A stretch of DNA of 64,000 nt from Streptomyces pristinaespiralis (GTDB lineage: Bacteria > Actinomycetota > Actinomycetes > Streptomycetales > Streptomycetaceae), in the NCBI RefSeq assembly GCF_001278075.1, contig NZ_CP011340.1:620001-684000 (forward strand), written 5' to 3'. The notes beneath the pieces were generated by a model, which was given only the letters and a program-made list of their open reading frames with translations, did not search any database and was not told the DNA's origin. Positions 29,663-39,047 of this stretch are shown here, piece by piece. The position numbers were made by a program, and so were the translations under genes. Position 1 is the stretch's first letter; each line of letters opens with the position of its first letter.

Positions 29663-30931
29663 TCACTCGTGCACCAGCGGCACGCCCGCCACCGGGGCCG
29701 CCCTCTCGGTGGACTGCGTCTTGGGACCGAACCATTCGCACAGCAGGATGGTGGCGTCGTCCTGGAGCCGGTCGTTGTGGTGCTGGCGGACCGCTCGCAT
29801 CAGCCTGCGCAGGGTCTCCGGTACGGGCAGACCGTCGGCGTGGTGACGGATGAGGAAGTCGACGAAGGCGGTGAGTCCGAACTCCACACCTGCCGACGTG
29901 CGTGCTTCCGTGATGCCGTCCGTGTAGAGGACGACACGGTCGCCGGGCTGGAGGTGCTCGTGGCACACCGTGGTCGGCAGGCCCAGGTCGCTGCCCATGG
30001 GGTGGGACGGAGGGCACGCCAGCAGGCTGCTCCAGCGTCCGCCGCGGATGACGACCGGCGGGAGATGCCCCCGGCTCGTCCAGGCGAGGACGCCGGTGGC
30101 CGTGTCCAGGTCGGCCATGACCCCCGTGACGAAGCGGTTGTGCCCGAACTGTTCGAGCAGCACCTCCTCGATGGCGTCCCCCAGATCGGCGAGACCGGCA
30201 TCCTGCCGGCGGCGGTTGCGGCAGGCTCCCACGGCGAGGTTCGCGGTCAGGCCGGCCGCGGTGTCGTGCCCCATGGCGTCGAAGACGGACAGGTGGACGA
30301 TGTTCCCCGTGGTGGCGTAGTCGTAGGCGTCTCCGCTCACCTGGTAGGCGGGCTCCATCACGGCTCCGATGGTGACCCGTCCGTCGGAGTAGGTGCGCGG
30401 CGGCATGAGCTGCCACTGCATCTCGGCTGCCACGTTCATCGCCCGGCTGCGGCTGAGGCGGGCGTAGGTGTCGCTCGTGACCCGGCTGCTGACCACGAGC
30501 ATCGCCACCAGCGAGGCCAGCGCGAGCATGGCCTCCAGGGTCCCCTCGTCGTCGTCCGGCCCCGCGACGTGCAGGACACCGAGGCGCTCGGTGCCGTCGA
30601 GCAGCGGGATCCACCAGCAGTGCCTGCCGTCCGGGCCGCTCGCGCCGGCCGTGACGCGGCCGTACTGATAGGCCCGCCCGGCGACCGAGCCCTCGACGGT
30701 CAACTCCGCGGGATGCCGCTCCCCGGGCGGAGCGCCCTCGGAGACGAGCAGACGCAGCAGATCGCGCTGGAGGTCCCCCAGGTAGACGCGGACGTCCGTG
30801 AGGCCCGCGACCGCCGCGTGCTGGGACACCACCTCCGGAATGTGCTCGAAGGACATCACATGGCTGTCGGCGAGCAGCCCCATCAGCATGCGCCGCACAT
30901 CTTTGTCCCGGTCGCTCACGTCACAACGCAC
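29663..30931 (-). CDS. PP2C/SpoIIE-family phosphatase with GAF-like sensor domain
   Basis: A 422-residue putative serine phosphatase. The N-terminal part (about 1-165) resembles a GAF sensor. The PP2C-type SpoIIE domain follows from AEMQWQLMPP, with metal-binding segments PAYQVSGDAYDYA and VFDAMGHDTAAGL and the terminal motif LQDDATILLCEW. Such proteins usually act on anti-sigma-factor antagonists. A STAS-like protein lies 5 kb away (35994), but no genetic link is visible. The start is uncertain: GTG at 30931 sits tight against GGAGAGG, while GTG at 30919 is spaced 12 bases. Confidence 0.85.
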   Translation of the reverse strand: MRCDVSDRDKDVRRMLMGLLADSHVMSFEHIPEVVSQHAAVAGLTDVRVYLGDLQRDLLRLLVSEGAPPGERHPAELTVEGSVAGRAYQYGRVTAGASGPDGRHCWWIPLLDGTERLGVLHVAGPDDDEGTLEAMLALASLVAMLVVSSRVTSDTYARLSRSRAMNVAAEMQWQLMPPRTYSDGRVTIGAVMEPAYQVSGDAYDYATTGNIVHLSVFDAMGHDTAAGLTANLAVGACRNRRRQDAGLADLGDAIEEVLLEQFGHNRFVTGVMADLDTATGVLAWTSRGHLPPVVIRGGRWSSLLACPPSHPMGSDLGLPTTVCHEHLQPGDRVVLYTDGITEARTSAGVEFGLTAFVDFLIRHHADGLPVPETLRRLMRAVRQHHNDRLQDDATILLCEWFGPKTQSTERAAPVAGVPLVHE

Positions 30932-31131
30932 CCTCTCCGTGAGCCGTCAGGTACGTACCGCTGGACCCCGGATTCGCCCTTCCACGGTCGCACACCGCAA
31001 CCGGCCACGAAGGCGCGGTGCGGCCGGCACGCCCCTGCCGGACCGCCATGCGGGGCGGGCCCGCGCTCCATTCGTGTGACTCCGGCGGCCTCGCGCGTCG
31101 GGCTCCGACGCACGGGGGTAGCCATCGGCGC

Positions 31132-31323
31132 ATGGCTGTGAACCCCATCGAAATGCAGAAGGCCCTCGGCGGCGTGAACTACCCGGCGTCCAAGGAGGAG
31201 ATCGTCGACCAGGCGAGCAAGCACGGTGCCGGCAAGGAGATCATGTCCGCCCTGGGCTCCTTGCCCAGCAAGCGGTACGACTCGCCGGCCGCCGTGAACA
31301 AGGAGGTCGGCAAGGATTCCTGA
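31132..31323 (+). CDS. Small DUF2795-type protein
   Basis: A 63-residue protein beginning MAVNPIEMQKALGGVNYPAS and continuing EEIVDQASKHGA, the pattern of DUF2795 proteins (small helical, unknown function, common in actinobacteria). The ATG at 31132 is the only sensible start. An inverted repeat after the stop suggests a monocistronic transcript. Confidence 0.8.
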   Translation: MAVNPIEMQKALGGVNYPASKEEIVDQASKHGAGKEIMSALGSLPSKRYDSPAAVNKEVGKDS

Positions 31324-31356
31324 ACCGTCCGTCCACCACGACGGCTATCCGTACGC

Positions 31357-31393
31357 GGCCGCGCACCGTCCCTGATCCGGACAGTGCGCGGCC
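31357..31393 (+). terminator. Hairpin after the DUF2795 gene
   Basis: GGCCGCGCAC (31357-31366) pairs with GTGCGCGGCC (31384-31393), continuing after one mismatch as GTCC/GGAC. Confidence 0.6.
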
Positions 31394-31420
31394 CGATCGT
31401 GTGAGAGGCCCGGCCGAGCA

Positions 31421-31906
31421 GTGACCACGGACAGCGCGCGACCGGAGATGGCCGTGCTCGTCGGGCTGCAGGCGTCGGGGAAGTCGACGTTCTACCGGCA
31501 GCACCTCTCCGGACGCTACGCGCTGGTGAGCAAGGACCTGTTCCCGCGCTCGGCGCGGCGGAAGCAGCCGCGGCAGATGCGGCTCATCGAGGAGCTGCTC
31601 GCGTCCGGGGCCTGGGTCGCCGTCGACAACACCAACCCCTCTCCCGAGGAGTGGACCCCGCTCATCGAGGCTGCCCGCGTCCACGGCGCCGGAGTGACGG
31701 CGTACTGGTTCCCCCCGGACGTCACCGCTTCCCTGCGGCGCAACGCGACGCGGGAAGGCAGCCTGCGGGTGCCCGACGTCGGGATCCGGGCCACCAGCGG
31801 GCGTCTGCGCGAGCCGACGACCGCGGACGGCTTCGACGCGGTGGTGGAAGTGCGCTTCGACGGCGAGGGCGGTTTCGTGGTGCGGCCCGTCGGGGACCGG
31901 GACTGA
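31421..31906 (+). CDS. P-loop ATPase, polynucleotide-kinase-like
   Basis: A 161-residue AAA_33/zeta-toxin-like kinase domain. Walker A is VGLQASGKSTFYRQHL, DNTNPSPEEW is the typical second motif, and RRNATREGSLRVPD forms the Arg-rich lid. Similar single-domain proteins are annotated as ATP-binding or polynucleotide-kinase-like with unknown substrate. The start is GTG at 31421. No antitoxin-like gene precedes it, so a toxin role is not supported. Confidence 0.8.
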   Translation: MTTDSARPEMAVLVGLQASGKSTFYRQHLSGRYALVSKDLFPRSARRKQPRQMRLIEELLASGAWVAVDNTNPSPEEWTPLIEAARVHGAGVTAYWFPPDVTASLRRNATREGSLRVPDVGIRATSGRLREPTTADGFDAVVEVRFDGEGGFVVRPVGDRD

Positions 31907-31960
31907 CCGGCGGCGGACCGCCGGCCAGTGGCACCGGTCCCGGGACACGGGCCCGTGCCG

Positions 31961-32155
31961 CTACTTCTCGTAGTCCTCCGGCTTGACCCCGGCTTCGGCC
32001 AGTGCTTCCCGCATGGTGCTCCCAAGCCCGCCTTCGTCCTCCGCCGCGTTCCGGCCCTGCTCGGGTTCCGGCGCGGCCTGCTCGGCCGCCGAGCGCTCCG
32101 TGACGACCTTGTCGGTCGTTCGCGTCTTGGGGCGGTTCTCCTCGGGCACGGTCAT
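31961..32155 (-). CDS. Small charged hypothetical protein
   Basis: A 64-residue, strongly charged, probably disordered protein beginning MTVPEENRPKTRTTDKVV and ending LAEAGVKPEDYEK. The ATG has an excellent GGGAGGAG site at nine bases. Family not recognised. An imperfect inverted repeat at 31930-31959 follows its stop and may terminate it together with the convergent ATPase gene. Confidence 0.6.
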   Translation of the reverse strand: MTVPEENRPKTRTTDKVVTERSAAEQAAPEPEQGRNAAEDEGGLGSTMREALAEAGVKPEDYEK

Positions 32156-32250
32156 CGCGGCGCTCCTCCCGTTCGATCATCGCGTCACGCCGCACCGGGT
32201 ACCCGGAACCGCACGTCGAACACCACGTCGTGTCGAGCACCGGGGCCGGG

Positions 32251-33351
32251 TCAGGGCGCCGTGGTCTCCGAGGTGATCAGGCCGATGACCGCCTTCAGGC
32301 CGCCCTCGGCGAGCGCCCGTCGCTGACGGTCGGCGGGGGTGCCCTGCTGGAGCAGCCGATGGACGAGGGAGATGACCTCACGGGTGTCGCCTGCCGCGTC
32401 CAGCGCGGGCGTGATGTGCTCCATCAGCTGCGCGACGACGTCCCCGGCGCTGCGGCGCCGGCCCGTCGCCGTGATCAGGTGACCGCTGAGGCCGTAGCGG
32501 GCGGCCTGCCAGTTCGCCGCCTGCATCACCTCCGGCGGGATCGCGGCGACGGGGACTCCCACCGCCGTCTCGTGGATCGCGGTGGTGACCAGCGCCCGAA
32601 CGATCCCGGCGAACATGACCGCCTCGTCGGCGCGCAACTGCACGTCCGGGCACCGCACTTCCACGGTCGGGAAACGGTCGGACAGCCGGACCTGCCAGTA
32701 CAGCTGCCCGGTGTCGGAGATGATCCCGCTGCCGAGGAGTGTCTTCACCCGCTCCGTGTGGTCGGCGAGGTCCCGGAAGGCGGGCGGCGGACCGCTCACG
32801 GGCCAGCGGCCGAAGATCAGGGTGCGCCAGCTGGCGAAGCCGGTGTCCTGCCCGTCCCAGAGCGGCGAGTTCGCGGACATGGCGACGAGGACGGGCAGCC
32901 AGCCCCGTAGCCGGTTCAGCACGGCCACCCCGACTTCCGGACTCGGCACGGCGGCGTGGATGTGCATCCCGCTGACCAGCTGTTCCGCGACCAACTGCGG
33001 GGCCTGCACCTGCATCGCCCGGTAGCGCGCCTTCTCCGTCACCGGCGCGGTCACCGGCCCTCGCCTCGGTGGTGTCCCGCTCGCCGCGAGCCGGCATCCC
33101 TGCGCCTCGGCCGCGGCACCGACCGCGTGGCGCAGCCTCAGCAGGTGACCGCCGGCCTCCTCGAGCCGGGTGCAGATGGCGGTGGCGACCTCGACCTGCA
33201 CCTGCAGCAGCTCGGACTGCAGCTCGTTCTCGTCGACGAGCGGTTCGAGACCCGCGGCAGCCCGGACCTGTTCGGCCATCGGTACCGGCACCCCCGTCTC
33301 CGCGTCGAGCAGCAGGTATTCCTCTTCCACGCCCAGGGTCACCGGCTCCAT
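32251..33351 (-). CDS. Carboxylate-amine ligase, YbdK/GCS2 family (second copy)
   Basis: A 366-residue paralogue of the protein at 3704-4798. [16 protein letters not shown] is the equivalent N-terminal acidic block, [20 protein letters not shown] the His motif, and [23 protein letters not shown] matches the substrate region of the first copy. The two share architecture but differ widely in sequence, so they are old paralogues rather than a fresh duplication. The ATG at 33351 has a weak ribosome site. Substrate unknown. Confidence 0.85.
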   Translation of the reverse strand: MEPVTLGVEEEYLLLDAETGVPVPMAEQVRAAAGLEPLVDENELQSELLQVQVEVATAICTRLEEAGGHLLRLRHAVGAAAEAQGCRLAASGTPPRRGPVTAPVTEKARYRAMQVQAPQLVAEQLVSGMHIHAAVPSPEVGVAVLNRLRGWLPVLVAMSANSPLWDGQDTGFASWRTLIFGRWPVSGPPPAFRDLADHTERVKTLLGSGIISDTGQLYWQVRLSDRFPTVEVRCPDVQLRADEAVMFAGIVRALVTTAIHETAVGVPVAAIPPEVMQAANWQAARYGLSGHLITATGRRRSAGDVVAQLMEHITPALDAAGDTREVISLVHRLLQQGTPADRQRRALAEGGLKAVIGLITSETTAP

Positions 33352-33554
33352 GGGGGTCAGTGTCGCGGGAGGGGCCCCGCGAGCAGCGGACGACACAGTG
33401 GTTTCGCCAAAGCGCGTCCGTGGGGGTGAACAGATGCCCGACGCGCGTGTGGCCGAGGCCACGTCCAGGCCGTGACGCACGCCATTTCTCCGGGCCACAG
33501 CGGCGGATAGCGTTGCCGCGCACATCGCTCCCCAGGAACACATCGGATGCCACC

Positions 33555-34082
33555 GTGCACGCAGACCTGACCTCCCTGATAGCGGCGACGGCCCAGTGGA
33601 TGTCGCGCGCCTTCCCGTCGGGAGGCGGCGTGATGGATTCCGCCCTCGCCCACGCACAGGCGCATCAGGCCGTGACGGTGGCCGCGTCGCTCCGCTACCC
33701 CACGCCCGTCGACGCGGCTCTGGTCGCCGTCGCGGGCTCCGGGGGCTCCGCCCGGCTCGACTGGATCACCGGGTCCGACGCCGCGGGGGCGGACGACGCC
33801 GAGGAGTACGCCTGGCGCACCTGGGTGGACGAGGTCGTCGCCAGCTGGGCCGCCTGCCTGCTCGGCGATCCGGAACTGGCCACCACCGCAGTCGCCGCCC
33901 TCCACGAGGACGGGCACGGCGAAGGGACGCCCTCGGGGTTCCGCCGCCTGGTGACGCCCGACGAGCGCGACCGGCGCGCCGGTGCCCTGCTGCGCCACCC
34001 CGACCTGCTCGAACCCGTGGCGCGGCTGCACCGGTCCGACCTGCTGACCCGCCTGGGGCCCAGCCGCGCCATGACCGGCTGA
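33555..34082 (+). CDS. Hypothetical actinobacterial protein
   Basis: A 175-residue, probably helical and cytoplasmic protein without recognised motifs. It contains [20 protein letters not shown] and a C-terminal [18 protein letters not shown]. Codon use shows the strong G/C third-position bias of real local genes. The start is uncertain: GTG at 33555 has no good ribosome site, and ATG at 33600 is possible. It is divergent from the second YbdK-type gene, 203 bp apart. Confidence 0.55.
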   Translation: MHADLTSLIAATAQWMSRAFPSGGGVMDSALAHAQAHQAVTVAASLRYPTPVDAALVAVAGSGGSARLDWITGSDAAGADDAEEYAWRTWVDEVVASWAACLLGDPELATTAVAALHEDGHGEGTPSGFRRLVTPDERDRRAGALLRHPDLLEPVARLHRSDLLTRLGPSRAMTG

Positions 34083-34322
34083 CCAGCCCTCTCAACCGCA
34101 AGGACGGGCCCGCCGGGCCGCCTTTCCCGGGCCGCCAGGTTCGATATCCGTACACCGGGGTACCGCACTTCGATGGCGACCTCGATCGCGTTGACCGTGA
34201 CGATCCGGCACGGTGAGGGGCCGCCGCACCGTCGGGGCCGCGTCGCTCCCCGGCCACCGAACGACGTGCGCGCGGCCTGTCGCACAGCCTCGCGGGCCGA
34301 GCCGAGCAAGAATCGAGCCGAC

Positions 34323-34778
34323 ATGAGCCACAACGACGCAATGCCCACGTTCGAAGCCCTCGACGCGCTGGTGGACCTGGTCAAGGCCCGGCAGGGGCTC
34401 TACGTGCGGTGGTCCAGAGGGCCCGAGCCGGATCTCGGGTCGGTGTCCAGCAAGGACGACCTGACCGGCATCCCCATGCCGGGGCTCTCCGCCAGCCCGC
34501 TGGACGTGGAGGACTGGTGGGACGGCCGGCCGGTGCGCACCTGGGTCGCCCGGCGGCTGTACGACTACTCCCACCTGCCGCGGGTCAAGGACGACCGGGC
34601 CCGCCCGTGGGTCCTGCACGGACGGGAGGCGGGCCGGGGTCCGGACAACGAGCCACTGGTCCGCGATGTGGAACCGCTCGGCTGGATCGCCGAGGAGGTC
34701 ATCAGCGAGGCCGGCGCGATCGTCGAGCGGCAGCCTGGACGCTGGGGTCCGCTGGACCGCGACGCCCAGACGCCCTGA
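34323..34778 (+). CDS. Conserved actinobacterial protein (DUF6098-like)
   Basis: A 151-residue cytoplasmic protein. FEALDALVDLVKARQGLYVRWSRGPEPDL (in part: GLYVRWSRGPEPDL) and VEDWWDGRPVRTWVARRLYDY recall a family annotated DUF6098 in streptomycetes; this is from memory. ATG at 34323 begins the conserved part. No catalytic motif is evident and function is unknown. It appears to be a single transcription unit. Confidence 0.65.
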   Translation: MSHNDAMPTFEALDALVDLVKARQGLYVRWSRGPEPDLGSVSSKDDLTGIPMPGLSASPLDVEDWWDGRPVRTWVARRLYDYSHLPRVKDDRARPWVLHGREAGRGPDNEPLVRDVEPLGWIAEEVISEAGAIVERQPGRWGPLDRDAQTP

Positions 34779-34931
34779 GGTCCTCGCTGCCTGACGGCCC
34801 GGATCCACCGCGCCGACGGCGGCAGCGCGGAGAGCCGGCCGCTCTCGCCGTTCCGGTCCCCATGTCACAGATGCCGGGGGCCGTCCCGTCTCCGTAGTGA
34901 GAGCGATACCGGAACCGGGAAGGTGATCATC

Positions 34932-35852
34932 GTGCGAGTGTTCGTGGCAGGCGGGACCGGAGTCGTGGGGCGGCGCCTGGTGCCGCAGCTCGTGGCCAGG
35001 GGCCACCAGGTGACGGCTACGACGACGAACGCGAACAAGCTGGGTGTGCTGCAGGGGCTCGGCGCGGACGCCGTCGTGATGGACGGGCTGGACGCGGGGT
35101 CGGTGGCGGAGGCGGTGGCCGGGGCCCGGCCGGACGCGATCGTGCACCAGATGACCTCGATCGCCGGCAAGCCCGACATCAAGCACATGGACCGCTGGTT
35201 CGCCACCACCAACCGGCTGCGCACCGAGGGGACGGACCACCTGCTGGCCGCCGCTGAGGCGACCGGTGTGTCGAACGTCGTCGCGCAGAGCTACGGCTCC
35301 TGGAACGGCATCCGCCGGGGTGGATGGGTGAAGACCGAGGAGGACCCGCTGGACCCGATGACGGGGACGGCGGCGAGTCCCGGGATGGAGGCGATCCGCC
35401 ATGTCGAGGAGAGCGTCGTCGAGGCCGGCGGTGCGGCGCTGCGATACGGCGGGTTCTACGGACCGGGCGCCACGGACGACCAGGTCGAGCTGGTGCGCAA
35501 GCGGCAGTTCCCGCTGGTCGGGGACGGCGCCGGGCACAGCTCGTGGATCCATCTCGACGACGCGGCGAGCGCCACCGTCCTGGCGGTGGAGCAACAGGCG
35601 AAGGGCGTCTTCGACATCGCCGACGACGAACCTGCCCCGGCCTCCGCGTGGCTTCCCCATCTGGCTGCCTGCGCGGGCGCCAAGCCACCGATGCGGATCC
35701 CCAAGTCGCTGGCCCGGCTGCTGGCCGGTGAGGTCGCGGTCGTGATGATGACCGAGGGGCGCGGCTTCTCCAACGCCAAGGCCAAGCGGGAGCTCGGCTG
35801 GGAGCTGCGCCACCCGTCGTGGCGCGAGGGCTTCAAGGAAGAGCTGGCGTGA
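34932..35852 (+). CDS. NAD-dependent epimerase/dehydratase-family reductase
   Basis: A 306-residue extended/atypical SDR. VRVFVAGGTGVVGRRLVPQL is the nucleotide loop (GxxGxxG), and HMDRWFATTNRLRTEGTDHL follows. No clear catalytic YxxxK is visible in the usual place, so it may be an atypical, possibly NmrA-like, member. The start at GTG 34932 fits AAGGTGATC just upstream; a GTG at 34923 lies within that site. The C-terminus, ELGWELRHPSWREGF, is typical of epimerase-like proteins. Substrate unknown. Confidence 0.75.
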   Translation: MRVFVAGGTGVVGRRLVPQLVARGHQVTATTTNANKLGVLQGLGADAVVMDGLDAGSVAEAVAGARPDAIVHQMTSIAGKPDIKHMDRWFATTNRLRTEGTDHLLAAAEATGVSNVVAQSYGSWNGIRRGGWVKTEEDPLDPMTGTAASPGMEAIRHVEESVVEAGGAALRYGGFYGPGATDDQVELVRKRQFPLVGDGAGHSSWIHLDDAASATVLAVEQQAKGVFDIADDEPAPASAWLPHLAACAGAKPPMRIPKSLARLLAGEVAVVMMTEGRGFSNAKAKRELGWELRHPSWREGFKEELA

Positions 35853-35993
35853 CCCGCCGAGCAGCCTCGCCGGCCATGGACCGACCTGTGACGGCCGACC
35901 GCGCCCGCTGAGAGGCGTGCCGCATCAGGCGCCGCGCACCGGGCACCCTCACTGGGGAGTCCGCCACGCGACGAGCAGCACCGGAGGCCGTTG

Positions 35994-36344
35994 ATGTTGT
36001 CCCACGCTTTCGAGGACGGCGTTCTGGTCGTCACCCTGCACAGCACCGGCGGCACGGGCCGACGAGGAGGGCTGTCGCAGGAGATCGGCGACCTGGTGCA
36101 CGCGTACCGGCCGGGTGTCGTCGTCATCGTGCTCGACGAACCGGCCGTCGGCAGCGGCATCGTCGACGCCGTCCTGGAGGCGCACCGCCTGTGCGACCGC
36201 CTCGGTGTCATGATGTCCGTCGCCACGCACAGCGCCCCGCTGCGGCGCCTCCTCGAGGCGAACGCCGACACGGGTGGCACCCGCCTCGTGGTCCACGCCC
36301 GCACCGACACGGCGATCCTTTCCGCCGTCGCGGCGGCGGCCTGA
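35994..36344 (+). CDS. STAS-like small protein
   Basis: A 116-residue alpha/beta protein beginning MLSHAFEDGVLVVTLHSTGG, with VVVIVLDEPAVGSGIVDAVL in the position of the STAS central strand and helix. This suggests an anti-anti-sigma-factor-like fold. The conserved phosphorylated Ser/Thr of SpoIIAA-type proteins cannot be placed with certainty. ATG at 35994 follows CCGGAGG at six bases; the preceding TTG is not needed. Solitary gene. Confidence 0.55.
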   Translation: MLSHAFEDGVLVVTLHSTGGTGRRGGLSQEIGDLVHAYRPGVVVIVLDEPAVGSGIVDAVLEAHRLCDRLGVMMSVATHSAPLRRLLEANADTGGTRLVVHARTDTAILSAVAAAA

Positions 36345-36614
36345 CACGACGGTTCGGCGCCTGCCACCGTGCGCGCGGGCGGCCGGATGCCCACGGCGAC
36401 ACCATCGGCCGGCCAGAAGTTTTCACGGGCGGCGGCACCGTCAAGCAACCGGGAGTCCCCACGCGTACCACCGTCGGCGGGGAGTCCACTTCGGCGCCCC
36501 CCTCGGCCGGCCCGCGGGCGGCGGTTCAGCTCGCATGCAGGGGGAACCCGTGGCGGCGGATACGCACCGACCGCCGAGGTGAGCCGCCCGGCGCACCGGG
36601 CGAAGGAGAACCGT

Positions 36615-37484
36615 ATGAGCGCCGCCCCGGACCTGCCGGTCAGCATCGACTTCATCGGGAACGCCACCACGCTGATCCGCTACGGCGACCTGACGCTCCT
36701 GACGGACCCGAACTTCCTGCACCGCGGACAGCACGCGTACCTCGGCTACGGCCTTGTCAGCCGCCGTCTCACCGAACCGTCGATCGGCGTGGAGGACCTG
36801 CCGCGCGACCTGACCGCGATCGTGCTGTCGCATCTGCACGGCGATCACTGGGACCGTGTGGCCCGCAACAACCTCGCCCGGTCACTGCCCGTCATCACCA
36901 CCCCGCACGCCTCCCGCCGCCTGCGCCGTCTGCACGGCTTCCGCCGGGCCGACGGGCTGCGGCCCTGGCAGAGCCACACCCTGGTCGGCCAGGAGGGCAA
37001 GGTGTCCGTCACGGCCCTGCCCGGCCGGCACGCCGGCGGAGCACTCCGGTTCCTGCTGCCCCCGGTGATGGGCAGTCTGCTGGAGTTCGGCCCGCCCAGA
37101 GGTCCCGTACGCCTCCGGCTCTACATCTCGGGCGACACTCTGCTGTTCGACGGCATCGAGGCCATCGGCCGCCGCTGTCCGGACACGGACCTGGCCGTGC
37201 TCCACCTGGGCGGCACCCGCCTGCCGGGCGGGTTCCTCGTCACCATGGACGGCGCGCAGGGCGCGGAGCTCGCCGCCCGGCTGCGTCCGCGCTGGCTGCT
37301 GCCCGTCCATTACGAGGAGTACACCGTGATGACCTCGCCGCTCGGCGACTTCCTCGACGCCGCGGAGGAACGGGGCCTCGGTGAACGCGTCGTCCACTGC
37401 GAGCGCGGTGGCCGTACCGTCGTCGCCCCCGGCGAGCGGCCCGTGGTCGAACAGCCCGCCCCCGGCGCGGGCGCCCGGCCATGA
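36615..37484 (+). CDS. MBL-fold metallo-hydrolase (UlaG/RomA-like)
   Basis: A 289-residue metallo-beta-lactamase-fold enzyme. The metal site is SHLHGDHWD (HxHxDH), with further ligands in GRHAGG, YISGDTLLF and LLPVHYEEY. It resembles the UlaG/NAPE-PLD-like group, hydrolases of phosphodiester or lactone bonds. ATG at 36615 follows AAGGAG. It is convergent with the DUF6766-like membrane gene, 34 bp apart. Confidence 0.85.
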   Translation: MSAAPDLPVSIDFIGNATTLIRYGDLTLLTDPNFLHRGQHAYLGYGLVSRRLTEPSIGVEDLPRDLTAIVLSHLHGDHWDRVARNNLARSLPVITTPHASRRLRRLHGFRRADGLRPWQSHTLVGQEGKVSVTALPGRHAGGALRFLLPPVMGSLLEFGPPRGPVRLRLYISGDTLLFDGIEAIGRRCPDTDLAVLHLGGTRLPGGFLVTMDGAQGAELAARLRPRWLLPVHYEEYTVMTSPLGDFLDAAEERGLGERVVHCERGGRTVVAPGERPVVEQPAPGAGARP

Positions 37485-37518
37485 CCGCGCCGTCCGCGGC
37501 GGGAAACCTCCTGAGCGC

Positions 37519-38244
37519 TCAGCCTTCCACGCCGGTCGCCGTGTGCGCCGCGCCCACGGGCTTGGACTCCGGCGATCCTCGTTGCCTCAGATAGATGGCA
37601 AGGACGGCCATGGAGCCGATGGCGAGGAGTTCGGACTGCCAGTTCTGGAGTGTCCGGCTCCAGAATTCCGCGGAGGAGAGGTACTCGGGCCAGCTGGTCG
37701 GGGCCTGGAGGCCGCGCAGCTGCTGCTCGTTGTGCGAGGCGACGCCTGCGACGGACTGGGCCAGCCACGACAGCAGGAAGATGGCGCCCATGACGAGGCC
37801 GAGGGAGCGCGAGTAGAGCGTTCCCCGCCAGCCCTTGACCGTCGCCCAGCGGGGCGAGTCCTCTCTGGCGTGCTCGCCGACCAGCTGGTCCTTGTCCGAC
37901 TCGACGCCTGCCTTGTGCAGTTCCTTGGACTCGGGTGAACCGCGCTGCAGCAGCCAGACGGTGGCGAAGATGTAGAGGAAGAACTGCAGGTACTCGGACT
38001 GCCAGTTCTCCGTGACATCGACAGCGAAGTCGGATGACGTCACATAGGCGCCGAAGCTGACGGGCACCAGACCGTCGGCGATCAGCTGGTTGTTGAACTC
38101 GGCGTGTCCCGCCACCGCCTGGCCGGCCAGGGCGAGCAGGAAAGCCGCCAGGAAGGCGAGACCGAGGCTGTTGTGGTGCAGGAACCGCAGTACGGGATGG
38201 CGGGGCGGGGCTGTGCCCTCGTCGGACACCGGCCTGGAGTTCAT
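37519..38244 (-). CDS. Four-helix membrane protein with internal duplication (DUF6766-like)
   Basis: A 241-residue integral membrane protein. Two halves repeat one plan: a hydrophobic helix (LAFLAAFLLALAGQAVAGH; MGAIFLLSWLAQSVAGVASH), an amphipathic stretch, ENWQSEYLQFF / QNWQSELLAIG, a second helix, then QRGSPESK. This matches proteins annotated DUF6766 (from memory). Function unknown. Its ATG overlaps the stop of the 31-residue gene upstream (ATGA). Confidence 0.8.
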   Translation of the reverse strand: MNSRPVSDEGTAPPRHPVLRFLHHNSLGLAFLAAFLLALAGQAVAGHAEFNNQLIADGLVPVSFGAYVTSSDFAVDVTENWQSEYLQFFLYIFATVWLLQRGSPESKELHKAGVESDKDQLVGEHAREDSPRWATVKGWRGTLYSRSLGLVMGAIFLLSWLAQSVAGVASHNEQQLRGLQAPTSWPEYLSSAEFWSRTLQNWQSELLAIGSMAVLAIYLRQRGSPESKPVGAAHTATGVEG

Positions 38245-38336
38245 CGGTGCATCAGCCCCAGCGCCATGAAGTAGGCGAGACCGCCGGCGATCATCACGAG
38301 CGTTCCGACGAACAACGTTCTCATGGCCTCGTTCAC
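38241..38336 (-). CDS. 31-residue membrane miniprotein
   Basis: Encodes (V/M)NEAMRTLFVGTLVMIAGG followed by LAYFMALGLMHR: one transmembrane helix and almost nothing else. The GTG at 38336 overlaps the TGA of the lipoprotein gene (GTGA). Its own TGA overlaps the ATG of the four-helix membrane gene (ATGA). Two perfect overlaps in a row make it very likely to be translated, and its partners are probably those two membrane-associated products. An internal ATG at 38324 would give 27 residues. Confidence 0.7.
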   Translation of the reverse strand: MNEAMRTLFVGTLVMIAGGLAYFMALGLMHR

Positions 38337-38743
38337 CCGCCCTTGAGTTCGCACTGGTACGGCCTGCCCTCGCGGGGCGTGCATCCGGCCGCCGTCACCT
38401 TCCAGCCGGTCGGGAAGTGGGAGAGGAACAGCGTGTCCTGGTCGAGTACGACACGGGCCTGATCGCCGTACACGTCGACGCGACGCACCGCACCGGCCTC
38501 CGTCAGGTCCTCTTCCCCGATCGCTTCTTCGCAGCTGCTCCTGGCCGACTGCTCCAGCTCTTCCAGGGTCTCCGGCGCGAGGGCGGCGCACACGCGCGCG
38601 AACTGCTCGGCCCCTAGCGCCTGTTCGAAGCCGGTCACCTCGGCGGTCACGTCGTCACGCCGCTCGTCGAGCGACCCGCAGGCGCTCGTCGTGACGATGA
38701 GCGCTGCCACGGCGACCGCTCGGCCCCACCACCGTCCTGACAC
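38333..38743 (-). CDS. Small lipoprotein
   Basis: A 136-residue predicted lipoprotein. A short basic N-terminus and hydrophobic helix lead to a lipobox-like VTTSACGS with Cys near residue 21. The mature part has Cys in SARSSCEEAIGEED, AAGCTPREG and YQCELKGG, which might form a disulfide outside the membrane. GTG at 38743 follows GGGAGG, and this start places the lipobox correctly. First gene of a three-gene overlapping operon. Confidence 0.75.
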   Translation of the reverse strand: MSGRWWGRAVAVAALIVTTSACGSLDERRDDVTAEVTGFEQALGAEQFARVCAALAPETLEELEQSARSSCEEAIGEEDLTEAGAVRRVDVYGDQARVVLDQDTLFLSHFPTGWKVTAAGCTPREGRPYQCELKGG

Positions 38744-39047
38744 GCTGCCTCCCGGCCGACTCAAGGCGGGCCGCGCCCACCGGGTCGAAGACGTGGACAG
38801 CGGCTTCCCGCCCATGAGACGCCCAGTCCCCTCTTTCCGCAACGCAGGGCGCCCCGGAGGGCGGCGTCGTCGACAACGCGTCCGCGTGCCGTACGCAGCC
38901 CTCGGTGACGACGCGTCGTGACGGCAGCCGGGGGCGCCCACGACCGCCGAACGGCTCTTCGGCGAGGGTCCGTGGCGCGGCGGTCCGTCCGCGGGAGGTG
39001 TCGCGGGGCGTCAGGCGAGGCGCGGCTCGGCGAGGGCGGGCCCGGTC
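38744..39047. other. Intergenic region
   Basis: 304 bp between the lipoprotein start and the oxygenase stop, both on the minus strand. ACGACGCGTCGT (38908-38919) is a perfect 12-bp palindrome that could be an operator for the lipoprotein operon. No gene is supported here. Confidence 0.35.

Noticed and set aside
31421..31906. P-loop protein as a zeta-type toxin
   Set aside because: No antitoxin-like gene overlaps or precedes it, and the preceding DUF2795 gene is separated by a hairpin.
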